DNA of 64,000 nucleotides, taken from NCBI RefSeq assembly GCF_900177425.1, contig NZ_LT840184.1:4691705-4755704 (forward strand). Direction: 5' to 3'. Under the pieces are notes generated by a model. The model worked only from the letters and a program-made list of their open reading frames with translations, was not told where the DNA came from and made no database searches. Shown here piece by piece: positions 26,459 to 36,438 of the stretch; the stretch's first letter is position 1; every line of letters begins with the position of its first letter. A program made the position numbers and the translations under genes. This DNA comes from Paenibacillus uliginis N3/975 (GTDB taxonomy: Bacteria; Bacillota; Bacilli; Paenibacillales; Paenibacillaceae).

Positions 26459-27838
26459 TTACTTGTTTTCTTTCAAGGATTGCGCCAATGCAGCCCCAAC
26501 TTTCCAAATGTCCCCCGCACCCATAGTCAAGACAAGATCACCTGGTTTCACTCGTCCTTTTAGGTCATGAAGAACTTCTTCTTTGGAAGGAAGGTATCTT
26601 GCTCCTGCGTTGCTGTTCTCTACAATCAATTCCACCAATCTGGCAGAGCTTATGCCTTCAATCTGTTTCTCGCCAGCCGGTGAATAAATATCTGTGATAA
26701 TTACTTCATCTGCCTCCCCGAAAGCACGGCTAAATGCATCAAGCAAGAAAAAGGTTCTGGAGTAACGCTGCGGCTGAAACACAGCAATGATGCGTTTTCC
26801 GGTCGCTTTAGCTGCACTGATTGTAGCTTCGATTTCAGTGGGATGATGGGCATAATCGTCAATCACGAGTATATCATCCGTTTCGCCCAGCACCTGAAAG
26901 CGGCGCTTGGCTCCGTTAAATTTGAAGATACCTTTTACGATATCTTCAAACGGTACGCCAGCCTTTAAACAGGTTATCACTGTAGCCATCGCGTTATACA
27001 CGTTATGTTTCCCCGGAACCGACAGCTCAACTGTTCCCAAAACCTGCCCCTTATGAGACATCGTAAAGGAAACATGACGATCTCCAAGTACCAGATCGCT
27101 GGCCATATATTCCGCGTCGGCATGAATTCCATAAGTGGTCACTTCTACACGATTGAGCTCCGGCAGTATAGCTTGTATGTTCTGATCGTCCGCACATACA
27201 ACCGCAGTGCCGTCTTCTCTGGTTTGAGTCAGGAACTGCACATAAGCTGCCTTTAAACGATCAAAATCACCATCATAGTTCTCCAAGTGATCGGCTTCTA
27301 TGTTTAAAACGACACCAAGCCACGGGTGATATTGCAGGAATGAACCGTCACTCTCATCTGCTTCGGCTACCACATACTCGCCTTGGCCCGCCTTGGCATT
27401 CGTACCGACATTCATAATCTCTCCACCAATAATAAAGGTCGGATCGACTCCGCACTCCTCCATAACGAGCGCGATCATAGAAGAAGTCGTCGTTTTGCCA
27501 TGGGCTCCCGCTACGGCAACACCCTTACCTTCATTCAGCAGTCTTGCTAGCATCTGAGCACGATGAAGAACCGGGATGTTCTGCTGTTCCGCAGCTACCC
27601 GCTCCACGTTATCTCTGGACAAGGCTGTCGAATATACGACCAGATCAGCCCCTTGTACCTGCTCTGCTGTGTGGCCAATATATATTTTGGCGCCTTTAGC
27701 CGCCAATTTCTCCGTCAATTCCTGGGATGCCACGTCAGAACCCGTGACCTTGTATCCCATTTCCAGCATAACTCTTGCAATAGCGCTCATACCGTAGCCG
27801 CCAATTCCTATAAAATGAACATGTTCTGAAGTATTCAA
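26459..27838 (-). CDS. murC: UDP-N-acetylmuramate--L-alanine ligase
   Basis: 459 residues. Adds L-Ala to UDP-MurNAc in peptidoglycan precursor synthesis. Motifs: GIGGYGMSAIARV at the N-terminus, ATP loop GAHGKTTTSS, EADESDGS and DDYAHHPTEI. TTG start with GGTGA six bases upstream. Sits 6 bases after folC, so it belongs to the T-box-controlled valS transcript. Confidence 0.96.
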   Translation of the reverse strand: MNTSEHVHFIGIGGYGMSAIARVMLEMGYKVTGSDVASQELTEKLAAKGAKIYIGHTAEQVQGADLVVYSTALSRDNVERVAAEQQNIPVLHRAQMLARLLNEGKGVAVAGAHGKTTTSSMIALVMEECGVDPTFIIGGEIMNVGTNAKAGQGEYVVAEADESDGSFLQYHPWLGVVLNIEADHLENYDGDFDRLKAAYVQFLTQTREDGTAVVCADDQNIQAILPELNRVEVTTYGIHADAEYMASDLVLGDRHVSFTMSHKGQVLGTVELSVPGKHNVYNAMATVITCLKAGVPFEDIVKGIFKFNGAKRRFQVLGETDDILVIDDYAHHPTEIEATISAAKATGKRIIAVFQPQRYSRTFFLLDAFSRAFGEADEVIITDIYSPAGEKQIEGISSARLVELIVENSNAGARYLPSKEEVLHDLKGRVKPGDLVLTMGAGDIWKVGAALAQSLKENK

Positions 27839-27844
27839 CAGTTA

Positions 27845-29221
27845 TCACCAACCTTTTTCAGAATCGGAAAGGCCCAGGAGGTTGGAACGCACGTCGGCAA
27901 TCAGATATAACGTGCCCGACACCACCCCAAGATCCTCCGCTTCCGTCCGTGACTTCAACAATTCAAGTGCGTTTTTCCAGTCTGGTTCTATGATGATTTG
28001 CAGCGTATGTTTGGCGTGTTTCTCTTTTATCTGCTCTACGATGTCACCTAACGCCTTGGCGTCCATTTTTCTCCGAAAATCCGGTTCGGTCAGGATAAGC
28101 GTATCCACTATAGGCAGTATATGCTTCAAATACGTTTCATGATGCTTATTTGCCAGCATTCCCATCATTAAGTTCAGATTCTGGTATTTATAAATGTTCG
28201 GAAGGCTATTGGCCAAGGATTCGGCCCCCTCCGGGTTATGGGCCCCGTCGACAATAATCCGGGGAGAGGAGCTTACCTGCTCCAATCTTCCAGCCCACTT
28301 GGTATCATGAAATCCCTCTTGGATATGTTCATCCTCAATGACAAAAGCCATATAATGACGAAGCACTTCAAGACTCATTATTGCACAGGCTGCATTCGCA
28401 CATTGATGCTCACCCTGCATACTAATGCCAATATCCAGATGGCGGAATGGTCCCGAGAAGTGGAAAGTCTGCCCCTCTTCATCGCCCCCCGTCCGCTCAT
28501 AAGAGAATTGCTCGCCTGCCAGATACAGTGTCGAACGGTTCCGCTCAGCTGTGTCCTTCAACACTTTGATTGCTTCAGGCTGAGTCACCGTGCTGACAAC
28601 AGGTACACCTGGCTTAATAATTCCCGCTTTTTCCGAGGCAATCTCTACGACGGTCTCTCCTAAAATATCCGTATGATCCATACCAATATTGGTGATTACT
28701 GAAATGACCGGATGTACAACATTTGTCACGTCCATCCTTCCACCAAGGCCCGTTTCCCACACGACAACATCCGGGATACTATCAACAGCATAATACAAAA
28801 TGGCAAGGGCCGTAGATACCTCAAACATTGTCGGAGAACCAAGCTCCGTTTCTGCAATTTCCTGAACGAGCGGATGCAATCGGTTTGCCAGCTTAAGCAA
28901 TGTCTCCTCAGAGATATCTTCCCCATTAAACTGAAACCGATTAGTAAATTTCGTAATGTAAGGAGACGTAAAGGTTCCAACATCGTATCCACTTTGCAGA
29001 AGAACCTTGGTCAAATAAGCACAGGTCGACCCTTTACCATTCGTGCCTGCAACATGAATGAACTTTAGACGTCGCTGCGGGTTTCCCAGCCGTTCAAGCA
29101 ATGCTTGAATACGTGCCAAACCAGGCCGGATACCGAACGGTATCAGTCCGTTAATCCAATCTACTGCTTCTTCATAACTTAGTAGAGGGGCTGACTGAAC
29201 AGCCCCATTATGGTTACCCAT
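27845..29221 (-). CDS. folC: folylpolyglutamate synthase / dihydrofolate synthase
   Basis: 458 residues. Mur-ligase-fold enzyme that adds glutamate to folates; P-loop GTNGKGST, WETGLGGRMDVTN and GAHNPEG motifs visible. ATG at 29221 chosen over a GTG nine bases upstream that lies inside the ribosome site (AAGGTGAG). Between valS and murC. Confidence 0.95.
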   Translation of the reverse strand: MGNHNGAVQSAPLLSYEEAVDWINGLIPFGIRPGLARIQALLERLGNPQRRLKFIHVAGTNGKGSTCAYLTKVLLQSGYDVGTFTSPYITKFTNRFQFNGEDISEETLLKLANRLHPLVQEIAETELGSPTMFEVSTALAILYYAVDSIPDVVVWETGLGGRMDVTNVVHPVISVITNIGMDHTDILGETVVEIASEKAGIIKPGVPVVSTVTQPEAIKVLKDTAERNRSTLYLAGEQFSYERTGGDEEGQTFHFSGPFRHLDIGISMQGEHQCANAACAIMSLEVLRHYMAFVIEDEHIQEGFHDTKWAGRLEQVSSSPRIIVDGAHNPEGAESLANSLPNIYKYQNLNLMMGMLANKHHETYLKHILPIVDTLILTEPDFRRKMDAKALGDIVEQIKEKHAKHTLQIIIEPDWKNALELLKSRTEAEDLGVVSGTLYLIADVRSNLLGLSDSEKGW

Positions 29222-29252
29222 GCTTCTCACCTTCAGGTCTATATTAGTTATC

Positions 29253-31919
29253 TTAGCCTTTCAGTTCTTCAATGCGGGCAAGTACTTTGTTTCTCTTCTC
29301 GGAATAGTCCGCCTGCTTAGCCCGTTCTTCCTCAATCACTTTCGCTGGAGCCTTAGAAACGAAGCCTTGATTACTTAGCTTCTTCTCCACACGATCTACC
29401 TCGCTGGTCAAGTGTTGAACTTCTTTTTCAAGGCGAGCGATCTCTTGTTCAATATCGATCAGACCAGCTAGCGGGAGATACAATTCAACTCCTGTCACGA
29501 TGGCTGTCATCGCTTTATCCGGGGCCTCAAGGCCAAGAGCAGCTTGGTATTCTGAGGTGTTGCAGAAGCGACGGATATAATCCGCATTACGTTCAACAAT
29601 GCCCAGTACATTCGCATCGGCTGCACTGAGCATCAGCTCTATTTTTTTACTCATCGGTACATTTACTTCAGCACGGATATTACGAACGGCACGGATAACG
29701 TCCATCAGCAGATCCATTTCAGCCACAGCTTCTTTGTTCTCCAAGGAAGCGTCATAGGTCGGCCAAGAGGAGAGCATAATAGTCTCGCCTTCATGCGGCA
29801 AATGCTGCCAAATTTCTTCCGAAATAAATGGCATGAATGGATGAATCAAACGCATCGTACGATCGAGAACATAGGCAAGTACAGACTGGGTCTTTTTCTT
29901 TGCAGCTTGATCCTCGCCGTAAAGCGACAGCTTCGCAAACTCAATATACCAATCACACAAGTCGTCCCAGATGAAATTATAGAGCAGTCGACCTGTTTCG
30001 CCAAATTCATAGGCATCAATTAGACGCGTAATATCACGTGAAGTTTCGTTCAGACGGTGAAGAATCCAGCGATCCGCTGTTCCTAGGTCTCCACTGATGT
30101 CGATATCGCTATGTTTAAAGCCTTCCAGATTCATTAATGCAAAGCGGGAAGCGTTCCAAATTTTGTTAGCAAAATTCCGTGCCTGTTCCACCCGTTCCCA
30201 ACGGAAACGAAGGTCTTGACCCGGTGTGCTGCTTGTCGAGATCATATAGCGCATTGCATCGGTACCATATTTCTCGATAACTTCCAGCGGGTCCACCCCG
30301 TTGCCAAGTGATTTCGACATTTTCTTACCATCGGCATCGCGAACCAACCCGTGCATAAGGACATCTTTAAAAGGTTTCTCATCTGTAAATTCGAGTGCCG
30401 TAAATATCATACGAGCTACCCAGAAGTAAATGATGTCATATCCAGTAACCAGGACACTTGTCGGATAATAACGCTTGAGATCCTCGGTGTCTTCTGGCCA
30501 TCCCAAAGTCGAAAACGGCCAAAGCGCGGAACTGAACCAAGTATCAAGTACGTCCTCATCCTGCTTCATGTTCGTGCTTCCGCATATGGAGCAGGCTGCA
30601 ACTTCATCATGAGCAACATGGATCTCTCCACATTGTCCGCAGTACCATGCCGGGATCCGATGACCCCACCATAGTTGACGGGAAATACACCAATCACGTA
30701 CATTTTCAATCCACTGGAGATACGTTTTCTCGAAGCGTTCAGGTACAAAATTCACACCTTCACCTGACTTTTGCGCTTCAATCGCTCTTTCAGCCAAAGG
30801 CTGCATCTTCACGAACCACTGGGTTGACAAATAAGGCTCTACAACGGCGCCACTGCGCTCACTGTGACCTACTTGGTGGACGTGATCTTCAATTTTAATG
30901 AGTACACCGGACTCTTTCAAATCATTTACAATTTGTTTCCGGCACTCGCTACGGTCTAAACCTTCATATTTGCCGGCATGACTGTTCATCGTACCGGTTT
31001 CATCCATAACCGTTATTTGTGGCAGGTCATGGCGAAGACCCATTTCAAAGTCATTCGGATCATGGGCAGGCGTAATTTTCACGGCACCACTTCCGAAATC
31101 TTTTTCAACATATTCATCCGCAATAACCGGAATTTCACGTCCGATAATAGGAAGAATCAACGTTTTTCCGATCATATCCTTGTATCTTTCATCTTCAGGA
31201 TGAACAGCTACAGCCGTATCACCAAGCATCGTTTCCGGACGGGTAGTCGCAACCGTAATGCTGCCACTTCCATCTTTCAACGGATAGGTCAAATGATACA
31301 GATGTCCCTGAACTTCCTTATATTCAACCTCAATGTCGGATAATGCAGTACGCGCTGCAGGATCCCAGTTAATAATACGCTTGCCGCGGTAGATGAGCCC
31401 TTTCTCATAGAACTTCACAAACACTTCGCGGACAGCCTTAGACAACCCTTCATCCAGTGTGAAACGCTCTCTGGAATAGTCGAGAGAAAGACCCATTTTA
31501 GCCCATTGATCACGAATCGTATTAGCATACTGCTCTTTCCATTCCCACACCTTTTCAAGAAACTTCTCGCGTCCAAGATCATAACGAGTGATGCCCTGCT
31601 CACGCAGCTTCTGTTCTACCTTTGTTTGTGTAGCGATTCCAGCATGATCGGAGCCTGGAAGCCACAATGCATCGTACCCCTGCATTCTTTTAACGCGGAT
31701 CAAAATATCTTGCAATGTGAAGTCCAAAGCATGACCGATATGAAGCATACCGGTAACATTCGGTGGCGGAATAACAATCGTATAAGGATCTGCATCCGGA
31801 CGCTGACCCGCGTTGAAAAATCCGCCTTCTTTCCAGTAGGTGTACCATTTTTGTTCTGCAGCTTTTGGATCATAAGTGGTCGGCATTTGTGCCGAGGTTT
31901 GATTGTCCTTTTGTTCCAT
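29253..31919 (-). CDS. valS: valyl-tRNA synthetase
   Basis: 888 residues, class Ia. HIGH at residues around 57-60 (HIGHALDFTLQD), KMSKS in DGKKMSKSLGN, editing domain in between, and the C-terminal coiled coil typical of ValRS. GGAGGT precedes the ATG. Controlled by the T-box leader upstream. Confidence 0.98.
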   Translation of the reverse strand: MEQKDNQTSAQMPTTYDPKAAEQKWYTYWKEGGFFNAGQRPDADPYTIVIPPPNVTGMLHIGHALDFTLQDILIRVKRMQGYDALWLPGSDHAGIATQTKVEQKLREQGITRYDLGREKFLEKVWEWKEQYANTIRDQWAKMGLSLDYSRERFTLDEGLSKAVREVFVKFYEKGLIYRGKRIINWDPAARTALSDIEVEYKEVQGHLYHLTYPLKDGSGSITVATTRPETMLGDTAVAVHPEDERYKDMIGKTLILPIIGREIPVIADEYVEKDFGSGAVKITPAHDPNDFEMGLRHDLPQITVMDETGTMNSHAGKYEGLDRSECRKQIVNDLKESGVLIKIEDHVHQVGHSERSGAVVEPYLSTQWFVKMQPLAERAIEAQKSGEGVNFVPERFEKTYLQWIENVRDWCISRQLWWGHRIPAWYCGQCGEIHVAHDEVAACSICGSTNMKQDEDVLDTWFSSALWPFSTLGWPEDTEDLKRYYPTSVLVTGYDIIYFWVARMIFTALEFTDEKPFKDVLMHGLVRDADGKKMSKSLGNGVDPLEVIEKYGTDAMRYMISTSSTPGQDLRFRWERVEQARNFANKIWNASRFALMNLEGFKHSDIDISGDLGTADRWILHRLNETSRDITRLIDAYEFGETGRLLYNFIWDDLCDWYIEFAKLSLYGEDQAAKKKTQSVLAYVLDRTMRLIHPFMPFISEEIWQHLPHEGETIMLSSWPTYDASLENKEAVAEMDLLMDVIRAVRNIRAEVNVPMSKKIELMLSAADANVLGIVERNADYIRRFCNTSEYQAALGLEAPDKAMTAIVTGVELYLPLAGLIDIEQEIARLEKEVQHLTSEVDRVEKKLSNQGFVSKAPAKVIEEERAKQADYSEKRNKVLARIEELKG

Positions 31920-31984
31920 AATTCTCGTACCTCCGTTACTTAGTCAGCATTGCCATACAGAATCGTTTTAGCCGTTTCTACTTC

Positions 31985-32325
31985 TAAGAACTTTTTCATT
32001 AAAAACAAAAAAAGTCCTTCGTCCTCAAAGGACGAAAGACTGTTGTTCTCTCGCGGTACCACCTTTGTTTCGCACCGTTGGTCATGACTGCCTAGGTACG
32101 GCAAATCCAAGCGTTGCGACACTTTACACAGGTAACGGCTGCAGCCGGCATGCTCTAGCTTTTGTACAGGATCATCCATGTACTAAAGTTCAAGCAGGCA
32201 ACTCCGGGGCGACTTTTCGCAAGATGGTTCCTGCGGAATCTCTCAGCGCTACAATTCCGCTCTCTGAAGGCCATTTCTCTTCCTACTCTTCCCATTCACA
32301 GTTGTTTGTAATTTGCAAATGCTCT
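31985..32325 (-). promoter_or_regulatory. T-box riboswitch of the valS-folC-murC operon
   Basis: The minus strand carries the T-box sequence AAAGGTGGTACCGCGAG (32050-32066), then a terminator stem (32012-32041) with seven T residues before valS. Stem I lies around 32210-32310 with the AGAGTAGG/AGAGAG-type segments. By alignment with the argS leader in this window, the specifier is GTC (32211-32213, followed by G), a valine codon. Uncharged tRNA-Val should favour the antiterminator. Confidence 0.9.
32012..32041 (-). terminator. T-box-controlled terminator before valS
   Basis: A 12-base stem with a 5- to 6-base loop, followed by TTTTTTTG on the minus strand; the alternative antiterminator uses the T-box just upstream. 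Confidence 0.85.
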
Positions 32326-32340
32326 GTACAGTATTACCAT

Positions 32341-32369
32341 ATTGTATTCCAATATGCCTGAATTGACTA
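32341..32369 (-). promoter_or_regulatory. candidate valS promoter overlapping a palindrome
   Basis: Minus-strand TAGTCA (32364-32369), 17 bases, TACAAT (32341-32346). The -35 lies in the perfect palindrome TTGACTATAGTCAA (32363-32376), and a hairpin-forming repeat (32339-32357) spans the -10. The boxes are modest, so this is a candidate. Confidence 0.4.
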
Positions 32370-32470
32370 TAGTCAACTATAACTTGCTTATTGTGTATAG
32401 TCAATATTTCAGGGTGTATATGCTTCAACTTATCTATCAAAAGATCTAGAAGATATTCCAGCGCCCTAGA

Positions 32471-32520
32471 CCCCAAAACCAAGCAGGCCAACCCAGGATA
32501 AGTCCTCGATTGGCCTGCTT
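32471..32520 (-). terminator. terminator of spoVID
   Basis: A perfect 10-base stem (32481-32490 and 32511-32520) enclosing a small AGGA/TCCT hairpin, with GGTTTTGG on the minus strand. The design resembles the ispG terminator at 50256-50290. Confidence 0.75.
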
Positions 32521-32557
32521 GTGATTTTTTAAGAAATGTCTCTGTTCATACAAAGTA

Positions 32558-33964
32558 TTACGGGATATACAGGACTTGGCCTTCCTCTACGCTCTGTTCC
32601 GACAACCTGTTATAAAGCAATAGCTCGCGAGGGCTCAGTTGGTACCTCTCTGCAATAGCCTCTAATGTTTCCTCACGCTGTACGATGCATAATCGAACTT
32701 TGCGAAAAGAAGTATCCTCCTGCCGTTTTCCCAGAAACAACGACTTCCACTGAACATCATCCGATGCAAGCGGTTCTGCCTGATCCTCTACCTGCTCATC
32801 TTCCTCGCGTGCCGTGATTTCCTGTTCCTGAACGGTACGGCTTGACTGCAATAGCGAAGAAAAGCCAACACCTGATGAACTGCCCACCGTGCTGTTTTTA
32901 CTCGTAAATGCCACTTTCAGTTCTGGCTTCGCTGGAGGTTCCTCTTGAACCGGAGACTCATTGGCAAGAAATACGGCCTCCTGAACAGAAGCAGCTGCTG
33001 AATCTTCCTTGTCCTCGGATGACTCATCCACCTCTTGATCTGAAGAAGCCAATACCGGTATTGAATCTTGCTCCCTATCATCTGTAATTTCTGAGAAACC
33101 GCTAGATGGACTCTGATCACTATTTTCCGATTGATCAGCCCGTTCAAAGTTCCATACATTCGGATTCGGATTCGATTCCGATATGCTCTGTGCCGACTGA
33201 ATGCTTGAGTCCGCAAACGGCGGTTCAGCTGGTTGAGATGGAGCAAATTTCTGTGATGGCTGCTCTCTATGTAACTCCTGCCCTGTAGCTCCATCCGCTG
33301 TATACAAGTTAACGTATCCCTGATTGCCGAACCCAGAACCCTCCTGATGCTGCTCACTTTGGAACTCCTCATGGCGACCGCTAGTCTGCGCATTCAAATC
33401 AAAGCCCGTTACCTGCTCATCCTGTGCATAAACTTCCTGTACTTGAGGGAAATAAAATGGCGACGGGTCCTCCGACTGAATACTCTCATGCTGACGCACC
33501 GCCGTATCATACCCTAAACCATCTCCTGCAGATGAGTCAGGAGCATGTACCACTGTGATTTCCTCATTGTTCCAAGCACCGTCGTTTAGCCCCTGAACGG
33601 CAGCTTGAATACCTTTTAGTGAGAGTACTCCTGTGATATTCAGACTTCTAGTAGACAGCAGGTCGACATCGAAATTTTCAATCTCCACTGCAATATCGTC
33701 TAGCGAAGACACCCGATTCATAGGAACGGTGATTTCCACCGGAATCCAATGTTCCAACGGCTCGGACTCCCCCGCTTCGGTGTCACCTCTATACAGCCCC
33801 GCCAATAGCAGATGGCCGCGAAGTGTCGCCTGCTCCTCCTGACTGATTACCTGGATATGCGGTATTAATTCAACCTCTTCCAGTTCTTCAATTCCCGGCA
33901 GATCTTCCGATAAAATAATGCGTTCGTAAATATCAAACCGCAATCCGTAGGACTGGTCGAACAC
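32558..33964 (-). CDS. spoVID: SpoVID-like spore coat encasement protein
   Basis: 468 residues. N-terminal SpoVID-type domain (LRFDIYERIILSEDLPG), a long acidic, Gln/Ser-rich low-complexity middle, and a C-terminal LysM domain (about 420-468) ending VLYIP. SpoVID drives coat encasement and binds SafA in B. subtilis. GTG at 33964 is chosen because AGGAGG lies 8 bases upstream; longer versions would place that site inside the gene. Position between hemL and valS is the conserved spoVID position. Confidence 0.85.
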   Translation of the reverse strand: MFDQSYGLRFDIYERIILSEDLPGIEELEEVELIPHIQVISQEEQATLRGHLLLAGLYRGDTEAGESEPLEHWIPVEITVPMNRVSSLDDIAVEIENFDVDLLSTRSLNITGVLSLKGIQAAVQGLNDGAWNNEEITVVHAPDSSAGDGLGYDTAVRQHESIQSEDPSPFYFPQVQEVYAQDEQVTGFDLNAQTSGRHEEFQSEQHQEGSGFGNQGYVNLYTADGATGQELHREQPSQKFAPSQPAEPPFADSSIQSAQSISESNPNPNVWNFERADQSENSDQSPSSGFSEITDDREQDSIPVLASSDQEVDESSEDKEDSAAASVQEAVFLANESPVQEEPPAKPELKVAFTSKNSTVGSSSGVGFSSLLQSSRTVQEQEITAREEDEQVEDQAEPLASDDVQWKSLFLGKRQEDTSFRKVRLCIVQREETLEAIAERYQLSPRELLLYNRLSEQSVEEGQVLYIP

Positions 33965-33993
33965 GGGAATGTCCTCCTTTCGGCATATACTAT

Positions 33994-34068
33994 CCGCGGG
34001 CTGATCCCGCGGCATGAGCCCATTTTTGTCACTCAACTTATCTATATGCCAAAAATGGGGGAGCATGA
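33994..34068 (-). promoter_or_regulatory. possible sigma-E promoter and two leader hairpins of spoVID
   Basis: Minus-strand CATATAGAT (34040-34048), 13 bases below TCATGCT (34062-34068), resembles a sigma-E promoter, which would fit spoVID. Downstream lies a perfect 7-base GC hairpin (33994-34012); another 10-base inverted repeat (34019-34028 with 34050-34059) spans the -10. Promoter match is partial. Confidence 0.35.
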
Positions 34069-34170
34069 CTTTTTTGCGGACACTGTCCGGAAATCGCTTA
34101 AACGAAACCCTTACATATGTATTAAATCTTCATTTCGGAAATTAATATCCAAATAATAATGCCAAAGAAA

Positions 34171-34193
34171 AAAGGCCGTTCAAAACGGCCTTT
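34171..34193 (-). terminator. terminator of the haem operon
   Basis: A 10-base perfect stem with a 3-base loop overlaps the rluA stop codon and runs into TTTTTTC on the minus strand. Confidence 0.85.
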
Positions 34194-35106
34194 ATCTTAG
34201 AAAGGGTTTACTCGCTATTTCCGCCTTCAGCTGGAGAAGATCCTCAGGCCACGGGGCAGCAACCTCAATAATCTCTCCCGTAAACGGGTGAGAGAAGCTG
34301 AGCCGCGCACCATGGAGCGCTTGGCGGCCAAAGCTGACAGAATATCCACCATACAGCGAATCTCCGAGAATGGCATGTCCCATATGGCTTAAATGGACGC
34401 GAATCTGATGGGTCCTTCCTGTCTCCAGGCTTAAATACAGTAGACTGGCCTGTCTGTACACTTCGGATTCAATGATCCGTGTCACGGCTGTCTGTCCAGT
34501 TAGCGATACACGACGGCGCTGGGCATGATGTCGGTCTTTACCAATAGGCAAGTCAATGACCTTTAAATCCGGTGACACACGTCCCTGGACAATGGCCGCA
34601 TAAATCCGGACAATCTCCTTCTGTCTCATCGCTTCATCGAGCTTGAGCTGAGCATACTCGTTTTTGGCATACAGCACAGGTCCCGTTGTATCTTTATCAA
34701 GCCGATGAATGTGGCGGACAGCCGCTTCCACTCCCGATGCTTCGTAATAAGCAGCTACAGTGTGGTTCAGTGTCGTCTCGGTTCCACGGTCATCCGGATG
34801 AACGGCCATACCGGCAGGCTTGTTCACGACGAGACAAAAATCATCCTCGTATAGAACCTCCAGCTCGCTCCACATCGGTTCGATGCCCGCCTCCCTCGCT
34901 GGGAAAAGAGACAGCCGCAGCCGATCGCCTCTCCACTGTATGCCTTCAGTATGCTGAAGCTTTCGCAAAAGCTTCTCCGGCATTCCAACGGTTTCAAGCA
35001 GCCACTTTGCCGTAGCTCCCTCACGATCAGACTGTCCAGTCAGAATTTTACCCGGCGTCAGTTCCAGCCACTCACCGCGCCGAACCCAGTTCCCTTGGTA
35101 GCTCAC
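34192..35106 (-). CDS. RluA-family pseudouridine synthase
   Basis: 304 residues. Catalytic Asp in HRLDKDTTG, plus NKPAGMAVHP and GRTHQIRVHLSHMGH. Modifies uridines in rRNA or tRNA; the exact target cannot be read from sequence. No clear S4 domain. GTG start overlaps the hemL stop by 4 bases, so it is coupled to the haem operon. Confidence 0.92.
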   Translation of the reverse strand: MSYQGNWVRRGEWLELTPGKILTGQSDREGATAKWLLETVGMPEKLLRKLQHTEGIQWRGDRLRLSLFPAREAGIEPMWSELEVLYEDDFCLVVNKPAGMAVHPDDRGTETTLNHTVAAYYEASGVEAAVRHIHRLDKDTTGPVLYAKNEYAQLKLDEAMRQKEIVRIYAAIVQGRVSPDLKVIDLPIGKDRHHAQRRRVSLTGQTAVTRIIESEVYRQASLLYLSLETGRTHQIRVHLSHMGHAILGDSLYGGYSVSFGRQALHGARLSFSHPFTGEIIEVAAPWPEDLLQLKAEIASKPFLR

Positions 35107-36398
35107 AGGCTTTTAAAGGCATTGTAATTAGCTTCGATCGTCGCATCAATGTCTTCCTTAGTGTGCGCCGCCGATATGAACATGCCTTCGAACTGAGATG
35201 GAGGTACGCTAACCCCCTCCTGAACCATCGCTGCAAAATAACGGCGGAACAAGTCCATATCACTGCTCTTGGCCGTATCAAAATTGATTACCTTCTGGTC
35301 TGTAAAGAATGGGCAGACCATCGATCCAATTCGATTAATGGATAATGGTATACCGAATTCACGAGCATTCCGTTCAAAGCCAGCCTGAAGCTGTGCTCCC
35401 CGCTCTTCAAGTTGATCATATATAGCCGGCGTCAGCAGCTTAAGCGTAGTATAGCCGGCTGCCATGGCCAGCGGATTACCACTCAGAGTTCCCGCTTGAT
35501 AAATAGGTCCTGCTGGCGCAATCTGGTCCATAATCTCACGTTTACCGCCATAGGCACCAACAGGCAGACCTCCGCCGATCACTTTTCCAAGGCAAGTTAA
35601 GTCCGGTGTAACACCGAATCTTCCCTGGGCACAATTAATGTCCACACGGAAACCAGTCATAACCTCGTCAAAAATAAGCAGGCTACCGTAATCTTCCGTT
35701 ACCTTGCGCAAACCTTCTAGGAATCCTTCATGTGGAATCACAACACCCATATTCCCTGCTACAGGCTCCACAATAACAGCCGCAATCTCGTTGCCAAAAC
35801 GTTCAAATGCCAGTTGTACCGACTCCAAGTCGTTATACGGAACAGCAATCGTATTTGTTGCCACCGCTTCCGGAACACCCGGGCTATCAGGTAAACCAAG
35901 CGTTGCAATACCTGAACCCGCTTTAATGAGCAAGCTGTCAGCATGTCCATGATAAGAGCCTTCGAATTTAATAATTTTGCTGCGACCGGTATAACCACGA
36001 GCAAGACGAATCGCACTCATCGTCGCTTCCGTCCCGGAATTTACCATCCGGACAACTTCGACAGAAGGTACACGTTCACAGACAAGTTTCGCCATCTTAG
36101 TTTCGAGCACTGTCGGTGCTCCAAAGCTCGTGCCTTTGGCAGCCGTTTCACGCAGTGCATCTACAACTTCGGGATGTGCATGGCCCATAATAAGCGGACC
36201 CCATGATCCGACATAATCGATAAAGTTGTTGCCGTCAATATCATACACGCGGCTTCCTTCCCCGCGTTCCATATAAATCGGTGTTAATCCCACCGATTTG
36301 AATGCCCGTACCGGACTGTTGACGCCGCCCGGAATATAATGTTTCGCCTCTTCAAAGGCGGCACGTGACGCTTCTTCTTTTCGCATACCTTGACTCAT
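35103..36398 (-). CDS. hemL: glutamate-1-semialdehyde 2,1-aminomutase
   Basis: 431 residues. Makes 5-aminolevulinate from glutamate semialdehyde. PLP lysine lies in GKVIGGGLPVGAYGG; EGSYHGH and VNSGTEA are family motifs. AGGAGTG precedes ATG. Works with HemA from the same operon in the C5 pathway. Confidence 0.97.
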   Translation of the reverse strand: MSQGMRKEEASRAAFEEAKHYIPGGVNSPVRAFKSVGLTPIYMERGEGSRVYDIDGNNFIDYVGSWGPLIMGHAHPEVVDALRETAAKGTSFGAPTVLETKMAKLVCERVPSVEVVRMVNSGTEATMSAIRLARGYTGRSKIIKFEGSYHGHADSLLIKAGSGIATLGLPDSPGVPEAVATNTIAVPYNDLESVQLAFERFGNEIAAVIVEPVAGNMGVVIPHEGFLEGLRKVTEDYGSLLIFDEVMTGFRVDINCAQGRFGVTPDLTCLGKVIGGGLPVGAYGGKREIMDQIAPAGPIYQAGTLSGNPLAMAAGYTTLKLLTPAIYDQLEERGAQLQAGFERNAREFGIPLSINRIGSMVCPFFTDQKVINFDTAKSSDMDLFRRYFAAMVQEGVSVPPSQFEGMFISAAHTKEDIDATIEANYNAFKSL

Positions 36399-36438
36399 TT
36401 CATGCCACTCCTATCTGTCGCAATGACAATACTATTTT

